Shown: positions 46,225 to 55,177, counted from the first letter of the stretch. The stretch: 64,000 bases of DNA from Sinorhizobium sp. 8-89 (GCF_030124325.1 NZ_JASKLR010000010.1:112045-176044); one strand, 5' to 3'. Numbers and translations are program-made. The notes: generated from the letters alone by a model not told the origin.

Positions 46225-46581
46225 GGTCGTGTCCTCAAGATCTGTTTGTCGCGACAGTGATTTGTCTGCGCCGTTGAGGTTCTTATACGCTTGTCTAATT
46301 GGCAGATGGAGTGCAAAGAAAATGCATCTGCTATGCATTTGTGCAGTGCATCGCCAGTTTTGTAAGCACGAGGCGAGCGCAGCTCGAAAATTCGCCAGGT
46401 TAAGGATTGGCTGAGCTGCTCGGCTGCTCGTTAATATCTTGTATTCCCGTAACTTCTTTGAGAATTGGGTGCTTACGACGTCCTGGCGAAGCGCGCCGGC
46501 TTCAGGTCCGCCCAGGGCTTTCGCAGGTGCGAAATCACGGCGCTGCGCGAGCTTCATTGAACGGGATGGCTTGTAAACAGA
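46225..46581. other. Gap between the two DUF1127 genes
   Basis: About 357 bp. It must hold the promoter of the first DUF1127 gene on the minus strand, but no good -35/-10 pair was found. TGCATAGCAGATGCA around 46325-46345 is a small dyad. No coding frame is convincing. Confidence 0.35.
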
Positions 46582-46614
46582 AAAACGCCCTCCAGCGAGA
46601 CTGGAAGGCGTTTT
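46582..46614 (-). terminator. Terminator of DUF1127 gene 2
   Basis: On the minus strand AAAACGCCTTCCAG pairs with CTGGAGGGCGTTTT around TCTCG, with T runs. It lies 26 bp past the stop of the second DUF1127 gene. Confidence 0.85.
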
Positions 46615-46639
46615 CAGAAGCAGGTATTCGCCGCTTGGA

Positions 46640-46783
46640 TTACTTGATGGCCTGACGTGCAACGTAGGGAATGTCGCCGCGGCCGATGCCGAGGTCGTTC
46701 AGCTCACGGTCGCTCATGCGGCCGAGTTCGTTGCAGGTCTGACGATACTTGCGCCAGTTGTTGAAAGAACGTGCGAGGTTCAT
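46640..46783 (-). CDS. DUF1127 micro-protein 2
   Basis: 47 residues: MNLARSFNNWRKYRQTCNEL, GRMSDRELNDLGIGRGDI, PYVARQAIK. It is a typical short DUF1127 protein, strongly basic, with the conserved L.D.GI.R.DI core. AGGATAGGATC-like AAAGGATAGG lies just upstream of the ATG. The AT-rich region at 46850-46885 (CGATTATATTTC on the minus strand) may hold its promoter. It is immediately followed on the same strand, upstream in transcription, by the CCUCCUCCC small RNA pair. Confidence 0.88.
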   Translation of the reverse strand: MNLARSFNNWRKYRQTCNELGRMSDRELNDLGIGRGDIPYVARQAIK

Positions 46784-47021
46784 GATCCTATCCTTTCTAG
46801 GGTCGTTTGCCAGCGCTCTATCTCTCTTGCTGGCCGTCATCTGATGGTCTGAAATATAATCGATTTGATCGGTATATACAGAGACAATGCTGCATCGCAC
46901 CCATGCGCGGTGCGCAATCCTCTGGCTTCGCGTTAATTCACCTTTAACTTCAACCTATCCGTCGCATCGCCGACGCGTCCCGGCTACGGCGAGAGGATGG
47001 ATTCGCTGGGGCAGAGATGCG

Positions 47022-47157
47022 CAAAAAAAGCAACGCCCGCCGGGGGAGGAGGTCCGGCGGGCGTTGCTTTGTTCTGATTGGCAACCGGGAGGAGGAGTGT
47101 CGCCAATCCGTATCGGGGTGCGCTGGGAGGAGGAGTGCGTCGCCCCGATCGATGGTT
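47022..47157 (-). ncRNA. Small RNA 1, alpha-r14/cuckoo/CcsR type with three CCUCCUCCC loops
   Basis: On the minus strand three hairpins follow one another. SL1 is ATCGGGG/CCCCGAT (47149 to 47112). SL2 is GATTGGC/GCCAATC (47108 to 47076). SL3 is AGCAACGCCCGCCGG/CCGGCGGGCGTTGCT (47068 to 47029), followed by T7, a strong intrinsic terminator. Every loop shows CCTCCTCCC (complements at 47125-47133, 47087-47095 and 47044-47052). The motif is complementary to Shine-Dalgarno sequences. Layout and length (about 130 nt) match the trans-acting alpha-r14 sRNAs of rhizobia. The 5' end is estimated and no promoter is assigned. Confidence 0.85.
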
Positions 47158-47305
47158 GAAAAATAGGTTGCGGGACGGAGTTTGTGTAGAGGCGATACCG
47201 AATGGCACCTATGCATATTATGCATGGCCAGATGGGCAATGCCGAGAAATTGCTCGAATATTGTGCAATTGCGCGCTCTCTCACGAGCGCATGGATGGAA
47301 TGCGG

Positions 47306-47432
47306 AAAAGCAAAACGCCCGCTGGGGGAGGAGGTCCAGCGGGCGTCGTGTAAGTGATTGGCAACCGGGAGGAGGAGTGTTGCCAATCTTATCGGAGAAG
47401 CGTTGGGAGGAGGAGTACGCTGCTCCGAATTC
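47306..47432 (-). ncRNA. Small RNA 2, alpha-r14/cuckoo/CcsR type, tandem paralogue
   Basis: The same minus-strand design as the copy about 280 bp away. SL1 has TCGGAG/CTCCGA plus an inner AGCGT/ACGCT (47428 to 47392). SL2 has GATTGGCAA/TTGCCAATC (47388 to 47356). SL3 has ACGCCCGCTGG/CCAGCGGGCGT (47346 to 47315), followed by TTTTGCTTTT. The loops again carry CCTCCTCCC (47405-47413, 47367-47375, 47326-47334). Stem changes between copies are compensatory (for example SL3 CCGG to CTGG with a matching CCAG), which supports a functional RNA structure. The 5' end is estimated. Confidence 0.85.
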
Positions 47433-47668
47433 TTCGAGCTTCCGCTCGGGTCTTTCCGGGGTTCCGGAAACGGGCGACCAATCCCGCCGGCGTCCGTTCG
47501 GTTCGTCACCTCGCGTCGCCTTCGATGATTTGAATATAGTCGCTTTAAATCGATTTGTGCAGTGCAATATCCGCATGGAAGATATGCGGCCCGCGCAACT
47601 CCCGTGGCGCATTATCATCACGGATAAGCCGTTCACGCTACCGGCGGAAGAAGCCCATTGTTTTCTCT

Positions 47669-47770
47669 AAAGCGCCGTGCGTCTTATCAAACGCGCAAAG
47701 GGACGCCGCAGGACTTTGAATTGCTGCATGTTTTTATCCTTGAATCGGCGAGGATTTAAGGAAACATGCC
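47669..47770 (+). repeat. RIME-like intergenic mosaic repeat, copy 6
   Basis: AAAGCGCCGTGCGTCTTATC, AAACGCGCAAAGGGACG, ACTTTGAATTGCTGCATG, then CTTGAATCGGCGAGGATTTAAG and AAACATGCC. It abuts the DUF2157 gene start region. Confidence 0.75.
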
Positions 47771-47795
47771 ATTTGAGGACAGGTCCGGAGGTGAG

Positions 47796-48899
47796 ATGTA
47801 TCGCGGACGCATGGAACGAGATCTGAAGCGCTGGGTGGATCTCGGCTTGCTTCCGCAGTCGTCGGCAAGTGCGATGCTCGCGGAATATGATGCGCGCGAA
47901 TCCACTTTCAGCGTGGGCCGGGTCCTATTGGCGCTGGCAGCGCTCCTGCTTTCGGCCTCGCTGCTTTTGCTCGTCGCGGCGAATTGGGAGGCATTGCCGC
48001 GCCTCGTCAGAGTCTCGGGCGTCGTCGCATTGATCTGGCTCTTCCATTTTCTCGGTGCCTATTTCCTCGGGCGCGGAGCCAAGGCGGTTGGCAGCGCTCT
48101 GCTTATACTTGGCACCATGTCCTTCGGCGCCGGCATCGCTCTGGTCGGCCAGATGTATCATCTGTCAGGCGACGCAGCGGATGCGATGCTTCTCTGGTTC
48201 GCCGGGGCATGCCTGTCGGCAGCGGCCTTCGCGTCGGCCGCCGTCACGACGATCACCGCATGCCTTGCCTGGGCGTTTCTTATCACGCTGTTCGACAGCG
48301 GAGGACTTGTTTCGGCGGTTGAGTCGTATTTCTGGCTCGTGCCGGTACTGGCGGCCATCGTGCTGACGCTGGTCCGCTACACCAATGCAGGGCGCACGCG
48401 TCATTTGGCTTATCTTCTCTGCGTCACCTGGCTAGGCGCGCTTTACGTCGACAATCCGGGACTCTGGCTCGCAATCTCCTTCTGTGCCGCCGGTTTGATC
48501 GCCTTTCTCCTCGCGTCGCTGCCGCGATCGCCGCTGTATGGTCTCGCTTGTGAGGCCGGGTCCGCGCCTTCGTTCTATTCTTTCGCCGTTGCCGTCATCG
48601 GCCTTATCGCCTTGCAAAGTGAAGCGGAAGGCGTTTTGGCGGAGGCAACCGCTGGCGTCGGCCTGCTCGCCATTGCCCTCATGGGCATTGGCGTTGTCGG
48701 CGCGCGCAACGGCGCGGTTCGGTATCTGGGCTACGCGGTGTTTGCTCTGGAGATCTTGTATTTGGCCTTCGAGACGCTCGGATCGATCCTCGGCACATCC
48801 GGCTTCTTCCTGATTTCCGGAATGGTCGTCGCGCTTGTGGCTTGGCTCGTCATCCGTGTTGAACGACGGTTTGGACGAGTGGGGGAGGCTTCTCGATGA
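47796..48899 (+). CDS. DUF2157 polytopic membrane protein
   Basis: A 367-residue protein. The N-terminal soluble segment (RDLKRWVDLGLLPQSSASAMLAEYDARES) and first helix LALAALLLSASLLLLVAANWEALPRLVRV are the DUF2157 signature. About ten further hydrophobic helices follow. Function is unknown. ATG 47796 has a near-perfect GGAGGTGAG; the longer frame from 47766 lies partly in the repeat. It overlaps the GDYXXLXY gene by 4 nt (ATGA), its usual partner. Confidence 0.82.
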   Translation: MYRGRMERDLKRWVDLGLLPQSSASAMLAEYDARESTFSVGRVLLALAALLLSASLLLLVAANWEALPRLVRVSGVVALIWLFHFLGAYFLGRGAKAVGSALLILGTMSFGAGIALVGQMYHLSGDAADAMLLWFAGACLSAAAFASAAVTTITACLAWAFLITLFDSGGLVSAVESYFWLVPVLAAIVLTLVRYTNAGRTRHLAYLLCVTWLGALYVDNPGLWLAISFCAAGLIAFLLASLPRSPLYGLACEAGSAPSFYSFAVAVIGLIALQSEAEGVLAEATAGVGLLAIALMGIGVVGARNGAVRYLGYAVFALEILYLAFETLGSILGTSGFFLISGMVVALVAWLVIRVERRFGRVGEASR

Positions 48900-49489
48900 A
48901 CGCTGTTTTGCCTGGGGCCCGCTGGCGCAATCCCCTTGTCGCGGCACTTGCGGTCGCAGCGCTCCAGACCGCCGTGCTCGGATACATGATCGAAAGCCGC
49001 GCTTCGATCCTGCGCAACGGCAAGGACGTGCTTCTGAGAAGTGCGCCGGTCGATCCGCGAGACCTCCTGCGTGGCGACTATGTGATCCTGACCTACGACA
49101 TCTCCCGCATTTCGCCCGATATCGTTGCTGGCGGCTTGCCCGAGGAGACGACGAGGGCGGTGCTTTTCGTGCGGCTCAGAGAGCAGGCGGACGGCTTCTG
49201 GGGACCGGTGGAGGCATCGTTCGGGCCCCTGGCGCAAACGACGGACAGCGTCGTCATCAGATCGCTGCCGTTCTCCTATTACCCGCTACTTGGAGCGCCG
49301 CCGCAAACCTTGCAGCCGAACTACGGCATTGAGCGCTATTACGTGCCGGAAGGCGAGGGCCGCGTCCTTGAAACCGCCCGCGACGCCCATGCGCTTTCGG
49401 TCAACGTGCGGGTGAACACGGATGGGCGTGCCCAGATCAGGCAGGTTTCTGTGAATGGGGCGCAGCTTTATGTGGAGCCGCTATATTGA
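48896..49489 (+). CDS. GDYXXLXY-domain protein
   Basis: A 197-residue protein with one N-terminal membrane helix (LVAALAVAALQTAVLGYMI). The periplasmic domain carries the diagnostic LRSAPVDPRDLLRGDYVILTYDIS (GDYVILTY) and a YYVPEGEGRVLETA block. The family is found almost always beside DUF2157 or DUF4401 membrane proteins, and its role is unknown. Confidence 0.85.
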   Translation: MNAVLPGARWRNPLVAALAVAALQTAVLGYMIESRASILRNGKDVLLRSAPVDPRDLLRGDYVILTYDISRISPDIVAGGLPEETTRAVLFVRLREQADGFWGPVEASFGPLAQTTDSVVIRSLPFSYYPLLGAPPQTLQPNYGIERYYVPEGEGRVLETARDAHALSVNVRVNTDGRAQIRQVSVNGAQLYVEPLY

Positions 49490-49497
49490 TGGTGCGT

Positions 49498-49608
49498 GCT
49501 GCTGCATGTTTTCTCAAATCGTAGCCGATTTAGGGATAAAAACATGCAGCAATTTAAAATGCTACAGCGTCGTTTGCGCGTCCGATAAGGCGCGCGGCGC
49601 TGTAGCAT
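49498..49608 (-). repeat. RIME-like intergenic mosaic repeat, copy 7 (reverse)
   Basis: On the minus strand it reads CTACAGCGCCGCGCGCC, TTATCGGACGCGCAAACG, CGCTGTAGCATTTTAAATTG, then CTAAATCGGCTACGATTTGAG and AAACATGCAGCAG. It lies just after the GDYXXLXY gene. Both palindromes are intact. Confidence 0.78.
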
Positions 49609-49697
49609 GAAGGAACTTCATTTTCTTGCCGGCTTCTTGGTCCAGACTAATTAGGAGAAGGTGAAGACACGGGCGTGCATTGTCGCGCATTTTCTCT

Positions 49698-49725
49698 TTG
49701 ATCCGGCAAAAACGAGTGATATAGA
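49698..49725 (+). promoter_or_regulatory. Candidate promoter upstream of tRNA-Leu
   Basis: TTGATC (49698-49703) and TATAGA (49720-49725) are separated by 16 bp, a fair sigma70-type match about 100 bp before the tRNA gene. Tentative. Confidence 0.4.
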
Positions 49726-49832
49726 GACGCCGCGCTCGGGAAAGCCCGAACCCTTCGCATGTCCAGAATATCCGCGGTGCTCCCGCTGGTTGTCTTGCGG
49801 GAAATGCGATCAGGCGGTGTGGTTGTCTGAAC

Positions 49833-49917
<85 letters not shown>

Positions 49918-50094
49918 GGACAATACGGTTGCCAAACGTCGGAATTCGACGGTGAAGAGGGTTGGCGGAGTGCCATTTTGCTTGCAAAACGGTCAAGGAA
50001 TTGCGTAAAGCCACTCCCGGCAAATGGATCGGCTCACGTGCTCGCCAAACCTTTCGAGGCAAGAGCACTGTCAACGTGAAATGAAGGTTTGAAC

Positions 50095-51576
50095 ATGCAG
50101 GTTATCGAAACGCTCGCTCAAGGGCTGAAGCGCGAACTCAAGGTCGTCATCCCGGCCAAGGACATGGAAGCTCGGATGAATGAGCGTCTGGCCGAAGTGA
50201 AGGACCGCGTCCGCATCAACGGCTTCCGCCCGGGCAAGGTGCCGGTTGCGCATTTGAAGAAGGTCTACGGCAAGTCGATCATGGCGGATCTCGTCAACGA
50301 GATCGTTCGTGACAAGCCGACTGAAATCCTGACGGAGCGTGGCGAGAAGTCGGCAACGCAGCCTGAAATCGCGATGACCGAGGACGAGGCCGAAGCCAAC
50401 AAGATCCTCAATGCCGAGGCCGATCTCGAATTCACGGTTGCCTACGAGATCATCCCGAAGATCGAACTCAAGGATGTGAGCGGCATCAAGGTCGTCCGCG
50501 AAGTTGTCGACATCGCCGAAGACGAGGTCAACGACCAGATCCTGCGCATCGCCGAAAGCGCCCGCACCTACGAATCCAAGAAGGGCAGGGCCGCCACTGG
50601 CGACCGCGTCACCATCGACTATCTCGGCAAGGTCGACGGCGTTGCCTTCGACGGCGGCAAGGATGAGGATGCGGAACTGGTGCTCGGTTCCAACCGCTTC
50701 ATCCCGGGCTTCGAAGAGCAACTCGTCGGCGTCAAGGCCGGTGACGAAAAGACGATCACCGTAACTTTCCCGGCTGACTATCCGGCAGCCAACCTCGCTG
50801 GCAAGGAAGCAACCTTCGACGTCACAGTCAAGGACGTCGCCGCCGCCGCTCCGCTCGAGATCAACGACGAACTCGCCACAAAGCTTGGCCTCGAATCGGC
50901 TGACAAGCTGAAGGAAATCGTTCGCGGCCAGATCGAAAGCCAGTACGGCTCGGTTACCCGTCAGAAGGTCAAGCGCCAGATCCTCGACCAGCTCGACGAA
51001 CTCTACCAGTTCGAGACGCCGGAGCGCCTCGTCGACGCCGAATTCGAAAACATCTGGCGCCAGATCAACACCGACCTGCAGCAGGCCGGCAAGACCTTCG
51101 CCGATGAAGACACGACCGAAGAGGAAGCTCGCGCCGAGTATCGCAAGCTCGCCGAACGCCGCGTCCGCCTCGGCCTCGTTCTCTCCGAAATCGGCGAAAA
51201 GGCCGGCGTTCAGGTGAGCGACGACGAAATGCAGCGCTCGCTGTTCGAACAGCTGCGCCAGTTCCCGGGCCAGGAAAAGCAGATCCTCGACTATTTCAAG
51301 AACACCCCCGGCGCCGCCGCTTCGCTGCGCGCACCGCTGTTCGAAGAGAAGGTCGTAGATCACCTGCTTTCCGAAATCTCGGTAACCGACAAGTCGGTTT
51401 CCAAGGAAGAGCTGATGGCTGACGACGAGGAAGCCGAAGACAAGCCGGCCGCCAAGAAGGCGCCTGCCAAGAAGAAGGCTGCTGCAAAGGCCGAAGCTGC
51501 TGAAGGCGAGGAAGCCGCTGCGCCGAAGAAGAAGGCTCCGGCCAAGAAGAAGGCCGCTGACGACAGCGCCGAATAA
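50095..51576 (+). CDS. tig: Trigger factor (ribosome-associated chaperone)
   Basis: Binds near the ribosomal exit tunnel and folds nascent chains. The 493-residue protein starts [20 protein letters not shown] and carries the ribosome-binding signature GFRPGKVP. The FKBP-like PPIase domain is [20 protein letters not shown] ... [25 protein letters not shown], followed by the helical substrate-binding domain. The last 40 residues are a Lys/Ala/Glu-rich tail ([20 protein letters not shown]), an extension common in Rhizobiales. Confidence 0.96.
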   Translation: MQVIETLAQGLKRELKVVIPAKDMEARMNERLAEVKDRVRINGFRPGKVPVAHLKKVYGKSIMADLVNEIVRDKPTEILTERGEKSATQPEIAMTEDEAEANKILNAEADLEFTVAYEIIPKIELKDVSGIKVVREVVDIAEDEVNDQILRIAESARTYESKKGRAATGDRVTIDYLGKVDGVAFDGGKDEDAELVLGSNRFIPGFEEQLVGVKAGDEKTITVTFPADYPAANLAGKEATFDVTVKDVAAAAPLEINDELATKLGLESADKLKEIVRGQIESQYGSVTRQKVKRQILDQLDELYQFETPERLVDAEFENIWRQINTDLQQAGKTFADEDTTEEEARAEYRKLAERRVRLGLVLSEIGEKAGVQVSDDEMQRSLFEQLRQFPGQEKQILDYFKNTPGAAASLRAPLFEEKVVDHLLSEISVTDKSVSKEELMADDEEAEDKPAAKKAPAKKKAAAKAEAAEGEEAAAPKKKAPAKKKAADDSAE

Positions 51577-51602
51577 TCGGGTTCCTTCCGCGAGAATTTA
51601 GA

Positions 51603-51631
51603 GGCCGCCTGTCGAGGCGGCCTTTTCTTTT
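51603..51631 (+). terminator. tig terminator
   Basis: GGCCGCCT pairs with AGGCGGCC around GTCG, followed by TTTTCTTTT. Confidence 0.88.
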
Positions 51632-51685
51632 GCGAGACAAAGCCGTCGAAACGGTGGCTGATAGAAGCGAATTGCGAAGGGCTGC

Positions 51686-53089
51686 CTAGGCCGTCTTGAT
51701 TTCGCCCATGCGGTTCCAAGCATCGAGCCCGGCGATCTTGTAGGCTTCGGCGAGCGTCGGATAGTTGAATGTGTTTTCGACGAAATACTCGACGGTCCCT
51801 TTCAGATTGAGGACTGCCTGGCCGATGTGCACGAGCTCGGTCGCGCCTTCCCCGATGATATGGACACCGAGCAGGCGCCGGGTCTTCAGTGAGAAGATCA
51901 TTTTCAGAAGACCGGAATCGAGACCCATGATGTGTCCGCGCGACGTTTCCCGGAACCGGGCGATACCGCATTCATAGGGGATGCCGCGTTCTTTCACTTC
52001 TTCTTCGGAGAGGCCGCAGGTCGAGATTTCCGGCACGGCATAGATGCCGTAGGGGAAATATTTCTGCGGCTCCTTTGCAATCGCGCCGACGGCGACGCGG
52101 GCGGCGACACGCCCCTGTTCCATGGAGGTCGAAGCCAGGCTCGGGAAACCGACGACATCGCCGGCGGCATAGATGTTGGGAACCGAGGTCTGGAATGTTT
52201 CGGGGTTCACCTTCAGTCGCCCGCGGCTGTCCGCTTCCAGCCCGGCGGCAGGCAGGTTGAGCGCATCGGTGGCACCGATGCGGCCAGCGGCAAACAAGAC
52301 CATCTCCGTCGTGATCTTGCGGCCATTGTCGAGTGTCAGCAGAACCTTACCGTCTTCGAGCCGCTCCACCTTCTCGGCCTTCTGACTGAGATTGAGTTTC
52401 ATGTTGCGGTCGCGCAATTGATAGATGAAGTCCTCGACGATCTCCTTGTCGATGAAATCGAGCATCGTCGTCTTGGGATCGATGACCGTCACCTGCGTGT
52501 CGAGGGCGCTGAAGATAGTGGCATATTCGATACCGACGACGCCTGCGCCAATGACGACCAGCGAGCGCGGCAGTTCCTCGATGTCGAGCAACTCGTCGCT
52601 GTCGACGACGGTCTTGCCGTCAAACGGGATGTAGTCCGGGCGGAAAGGTTTCGTTCCGACGGCAAGCAAGATGCTCGTCGCGGAAACAGGAATGCTCTCG
52701 CCGTCTTCCTTGACAACCTCGATCGTCGTCGGGTCCACAAAACTTGCGCGGCCGCGGATGTGCTGGACGCGGTTCCGCGCGAACTGGTGTTCGAGCACCT
52801 CGACCTCGTGGTTGAGGGTGATGATGAGGCGACGGCGCAGATCTTCTGCGCTGATTTCCTGCTTCACCCGGTAGGACCGGCCGTAGAAGCCCCGTTCGCG
52901 CCAGCCGGAGAGGTTAAGCGCCGTCTCGCGAAGCGTCTTTGACGGAATAGTTCCTGTATGGACGGAGACGCCGCCGACGCGTTTGCCCTGCTCGATGACT
53001 AGGACTTTCTTGCCGAGTTTCGCAGCCTGGATGGCACCCCTGCGCCCCGCTGGGCCGCTTCCGATGACGATGAGGTCGAACTGGTTCAT
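51686..53089 (-). CDS. sthA: Soluble Si-specific NAD(P)+ transhydrogenase
   Basis: A flavoprotein that balances NADPH and NADH. The 467-residue protein has FAD motif LIVIGSGPAGRRGAIQAAKLGKKVLVIE, NAD motif VVIGAGVVGIEYATIFSALDTQVTVID and YAAGDVVGFPSLASTSMEQGRVAA. The dihydrolipoamide-dehydrogenase fold is evident, but the redox disulfide is absent: VGGVSVHTGTIPSKTLRE replaces the CxxxxC region. This separates SthA from disulfide reductases. Start MNQFDL is family-like; the frame extends 15 codons further upstream. Confidence 0.92.
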   Translation of the reverse strand: MNQFDLIVIGSGPAGRRGAIQAAKLGKKVLVIEQGKRVGGVSVHTGTIPSKTLRETALNLSGWRERGFYGRSYRVKQEISAEDLRRRLIITLNHEVEVLEHQFARNRVQHIRGRASFVDPTTIEVVKEDGESIPVSATSILLAVGTKPFRPDYIPFDGKTVVDSDELLDIEELPRSLVVIGAGVVGIEYATIFSALDTQVTVIDPKTTMLDFIDKEIVEDFIYQLRDRNMKLNLSQKAEKVERLEDGKVLLTLDNGRKITTEMVLFAAGRIGATDALNLPAAGLEADSRGRLKVNPETFQTSVPNIYAAGDVVGFPSLASTSMEQGRVAARVAVGAIAKEPQKYFPYGIYAVPEISTCGLSEEEVKERGIPYECGIARFRETSRGHIMGLDSGLLKMIFSLKTRRLLGVHIIGEGATELVHIGQAVLNLKGTVEYFVENTFNYPTLAEAYKIAGLDAWNRMGEIKTA

Positions 53090-53311
53090 GAACGCTTCCC
53101 GTATGCGAAGGAGAATCGTTGTGCGATGCGGCAAATTTCACCCGCACGCGTTTATAGCGTCAATTGCGCAGTTTGATGAAGCGCGATGCGCACTGTTCTA
53201 TCGTGGATGCGCCTGTGCGGAAATACGGTTATGTTGGCGCATTGGGCGTCGGGTATCGGCGGCACCCACGTTTCGGTTTTCTCGCGCGGCAATGCGCGGT
53301 GGAGTCTAGAA

Positions 53312-54355
53312 ATGGCATCAGAGGCGACGGCGATCCCCCATCAGCCGACTGGATCGATTCAAGCGGAAGTGGCAGTTCCGGCTCGCCCGGGCGTCGTGGC
53401 TGCCGCGGTGTACCAGAACGGGCAGCGTCTGCGCGACATTCAGATCGAAGAGGCAGGACAATGGCGGGGCCGCGAAGATGTCGTTGTTTGGATTGGCCTT
53501 CACGAGCCGGATGAGATGCTGTTGCGCCAGATTCAGGCCGAATTCAATCTTCACGACTTGGCAATCGAGGATGCCGGAAAGGCACATCAGCGTCCGAAGC
53601 TGGAAATCTACGGCGACGCGATCTTCGTCGTGGCGCGCACCGCGCACATGGCGGACGACCAGATTTCGTTCGGCGAAACGCATCTTTTCGTCGGCCGCGG
53701 CTATGTCATTTCCGTTCGTCACGGTGCGTCGACTTCTTATATGGCCGTCAGGCAAAGATGCGAAGCGTCACCCGCGGCACTCGCTCACGGTGAGAATTAC
53801 ATCCTCTATTCGATCCTCGATTTCATCGTTGACAGCTACATGCCGGTGGTCGAGGCAATCCACAGCGAGGTCGAGGAACTCGAGGATCGGTTGCTGCGCG
53901 ATCGCTTGGATAAGGCCGATATAGAACGGCTCTACCTGTTGCGTCGAAACCTCCTGCGCCTGCGCAATGCGGTCGTGCCGCTGGTGGACGTGTGCCGCCG
54001 GCACGAGCACCTGGAACTTCCAGGGATGGATGCGGCGATGCAGCATCTGTTCCGGGATGTGACTGATCATGTTCGACGGGTGCAGGAAGACATCGATGCG
54101 CTGCGCGAAGTGCTTGCCTTCACTTTCGAGGCGAGCCTGATGATCGGCCAGTCGGAGCAGACGGAAATCTCGCGCAAGCTCGCCTCGTGGGCCGCCATTC
54201 TCGCGGTCCCGACGGCGATCGCCGGAATCTACGGCATGAACTTCGAGGACATGCCCGAACTCAGGTTCCGCTACGGCTATTTTGTCGTTCTGGCCATAAT
54301 CGTCGGACTGTGCGTTACTCTCTACCGGTTCTTCCGGCGTGCGAGATGGCTGTGA
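53312..54355 (+). CDS. corA: CorA-family magnesium/divalent cation transporter
   Basis: A pentameric inner-membrane Mg2+/Co2+ channel. The 347-residue protein has a large cytoplasmic N-terminal domain (VVWIGLHEPDEMLLRQIQAEFNLHDLAIEDAGKAHQRPKLEIYGDAIFVVARTA), long stalk helices and two C-terminal membrane helices with the selectivity signature IYGMNFEDMPELRFRYGYF. The tail RFFRRARWL is basic. GGAG lies eight bases before ATG 53312. Zinc exporters (ZntB) share the fold, but the exact GMN-x-x-x-MPE context favours CorA. Confidence 0.88.
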   Translation: MASEATAIPHQPTGSIQAEVAVPARPGVVAAAVYQNGQRLRDIQIEEAGQWRGREDVVVWIGLHEPDEMLLRQIQAEFNLHDLAIEDAGKAHQRPKLEIYGDAIFVVARTAHMADDQISFGETHLFVGRGYVISVRHGASTSYMAVRQRCEASPAALAHGENYILYSILDFIVDSYMPVVEAIHSEVEELEDRLLRDRLDKADIERLYLLRRNLLRLRNAVVPLVDVCRRHEHLELPGMDAAMQHLFRDVTDHVRRVQEDIDALREVLAFTFEASLMIGQSEQTEISRKLASWAAILAVPTAIAGIYGMNFEDMPELRFRYGYFVVLAIIVGLCVTLYRFFRRARWL

Positions 54356-54388
54356 GCAGACCTTAACGAATCGCGCGGTAGGCCAAGT

Positions 54389-55177
54389 CTAGAACAAGCG
54401 AAGCCCTTTGAGGCTTGCGTGGCCGTCCTTGCCGATGATGATATGGTCGTGCAGGGCAATGCCGAGCGGCTTGGCGGCTTCGGCAATCAGCTTGGTCATC
54501 TCGATATCCGCACGAGAAGGCGTAGGGTCGCCGGAGGGGTGATTGTGGACGAGGATGAGCGCGGTCGCGGATAGCTCGAGTGCACGCTTGATTACTTCCC
54601 GAGGGTAGACCGGCGTGTGATCGATCGTGCCTCGCTGCTGTACTTCGTCGGCGATAAGCGCGTTGCGCTTGTCGAGGAAGAGGATGCGAAATTGCTCCTT
54701 GGTCTCGTGCGCCATTGCCGCATGGCAGTAGTCGATGACGGCGCTCCAGGATGACAAGACCTGCTTCTCGCGCAGCTCGCTCTTCAGCATTCGGTGGCTG
54801 GCCGTGGCGATGAGCTTGAGATCGAGAGCGACGGATTCTCCAACGCCCTTGACCTCCCGCAATAGGTTGAGCGGCGCCCCGAAAACGCCGGCGAGCGTTC
54901 CGAAGCGGCTGAGCAGCGCCTTGGCAATCGGCTTCGTGTCACGACGGGGGATGAGCCGGAACAGGATGAGTTCCAGGATCTCGTAATCAGCGAGCGCCGC
55001 ATCGCCATGTTCACGGAAGCGGTCTCGCAAACGATCGCGATGACCGTGATAATGTGCTTCTGTGGGCGGAGCAGCGTTCACTTCGGCGTCGCCTACGCGC
55101 GGTTTTGGCTGCGCAAAAAACTGCCGCTCGTCCGTCGGCTGCAATTCGCCTTCAGAGAAGGGCGGAGTTCTTGTCAC
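54389..55177 (-). CDS. radC: RadC-family JAB-domain protein
   Basis: A 262-residue protein with a helix-hairpin-helix-like region ([31 protein letters not shown]) and a JAB/MPN metalloprotease-like domain ending [22 protein letters not shown] (Zn ligands His, His, Asp). Despite the name, a role in DNA repair is not established. The GTG start at 55177 overlaps the map stop by 4 nt. Confidence 0.9.
   Translation of the reverse strand: MTRTPPFSEGELQPTDERQFFAQPKPRVGDAEVNAAPPTEAHYHGHRDRLRDRFREHGDAALADYEILELILFRLIPRRDTKPIAKALLSRFGTLAGVFGAPLNLLREVKGVGESVALDLKLIATASHRMLKSELREKQVLSSWSAVIDYCHAAMAHETKEQFRILFLDKRNALIADEVQQRGTIDHTPVYPREVIKRALELSATALILVHNHPSGDPTPSRADIEMTKLIAEAAKPLGIALHDHIIIGKDGHASLKGLRLF

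Noticed and set aside
47040..47415. GGGAGGAGG repeats considered as CRISPR or minisatellite
   Set aside because: Spacing follows hairpin loops in two paralogous units, without constant-length repeats and unique spacers.
46950..47636. 228-residue frame crossing both sRNA genes
   Set aside because: It is open only because of the repeats, and its translation is Pro/Ser/Arg-rich with no similarity. The hairpin structure and terminators explain the sequence better.
49960..50020. tRNA-like hairpin (CCATTTTGCTTGCAAAACGG) after tRNA-Leu
   Set aside because: The loop has six bases with no seven-base anticodon loop, and no acceptor or T-arm can be built around it.
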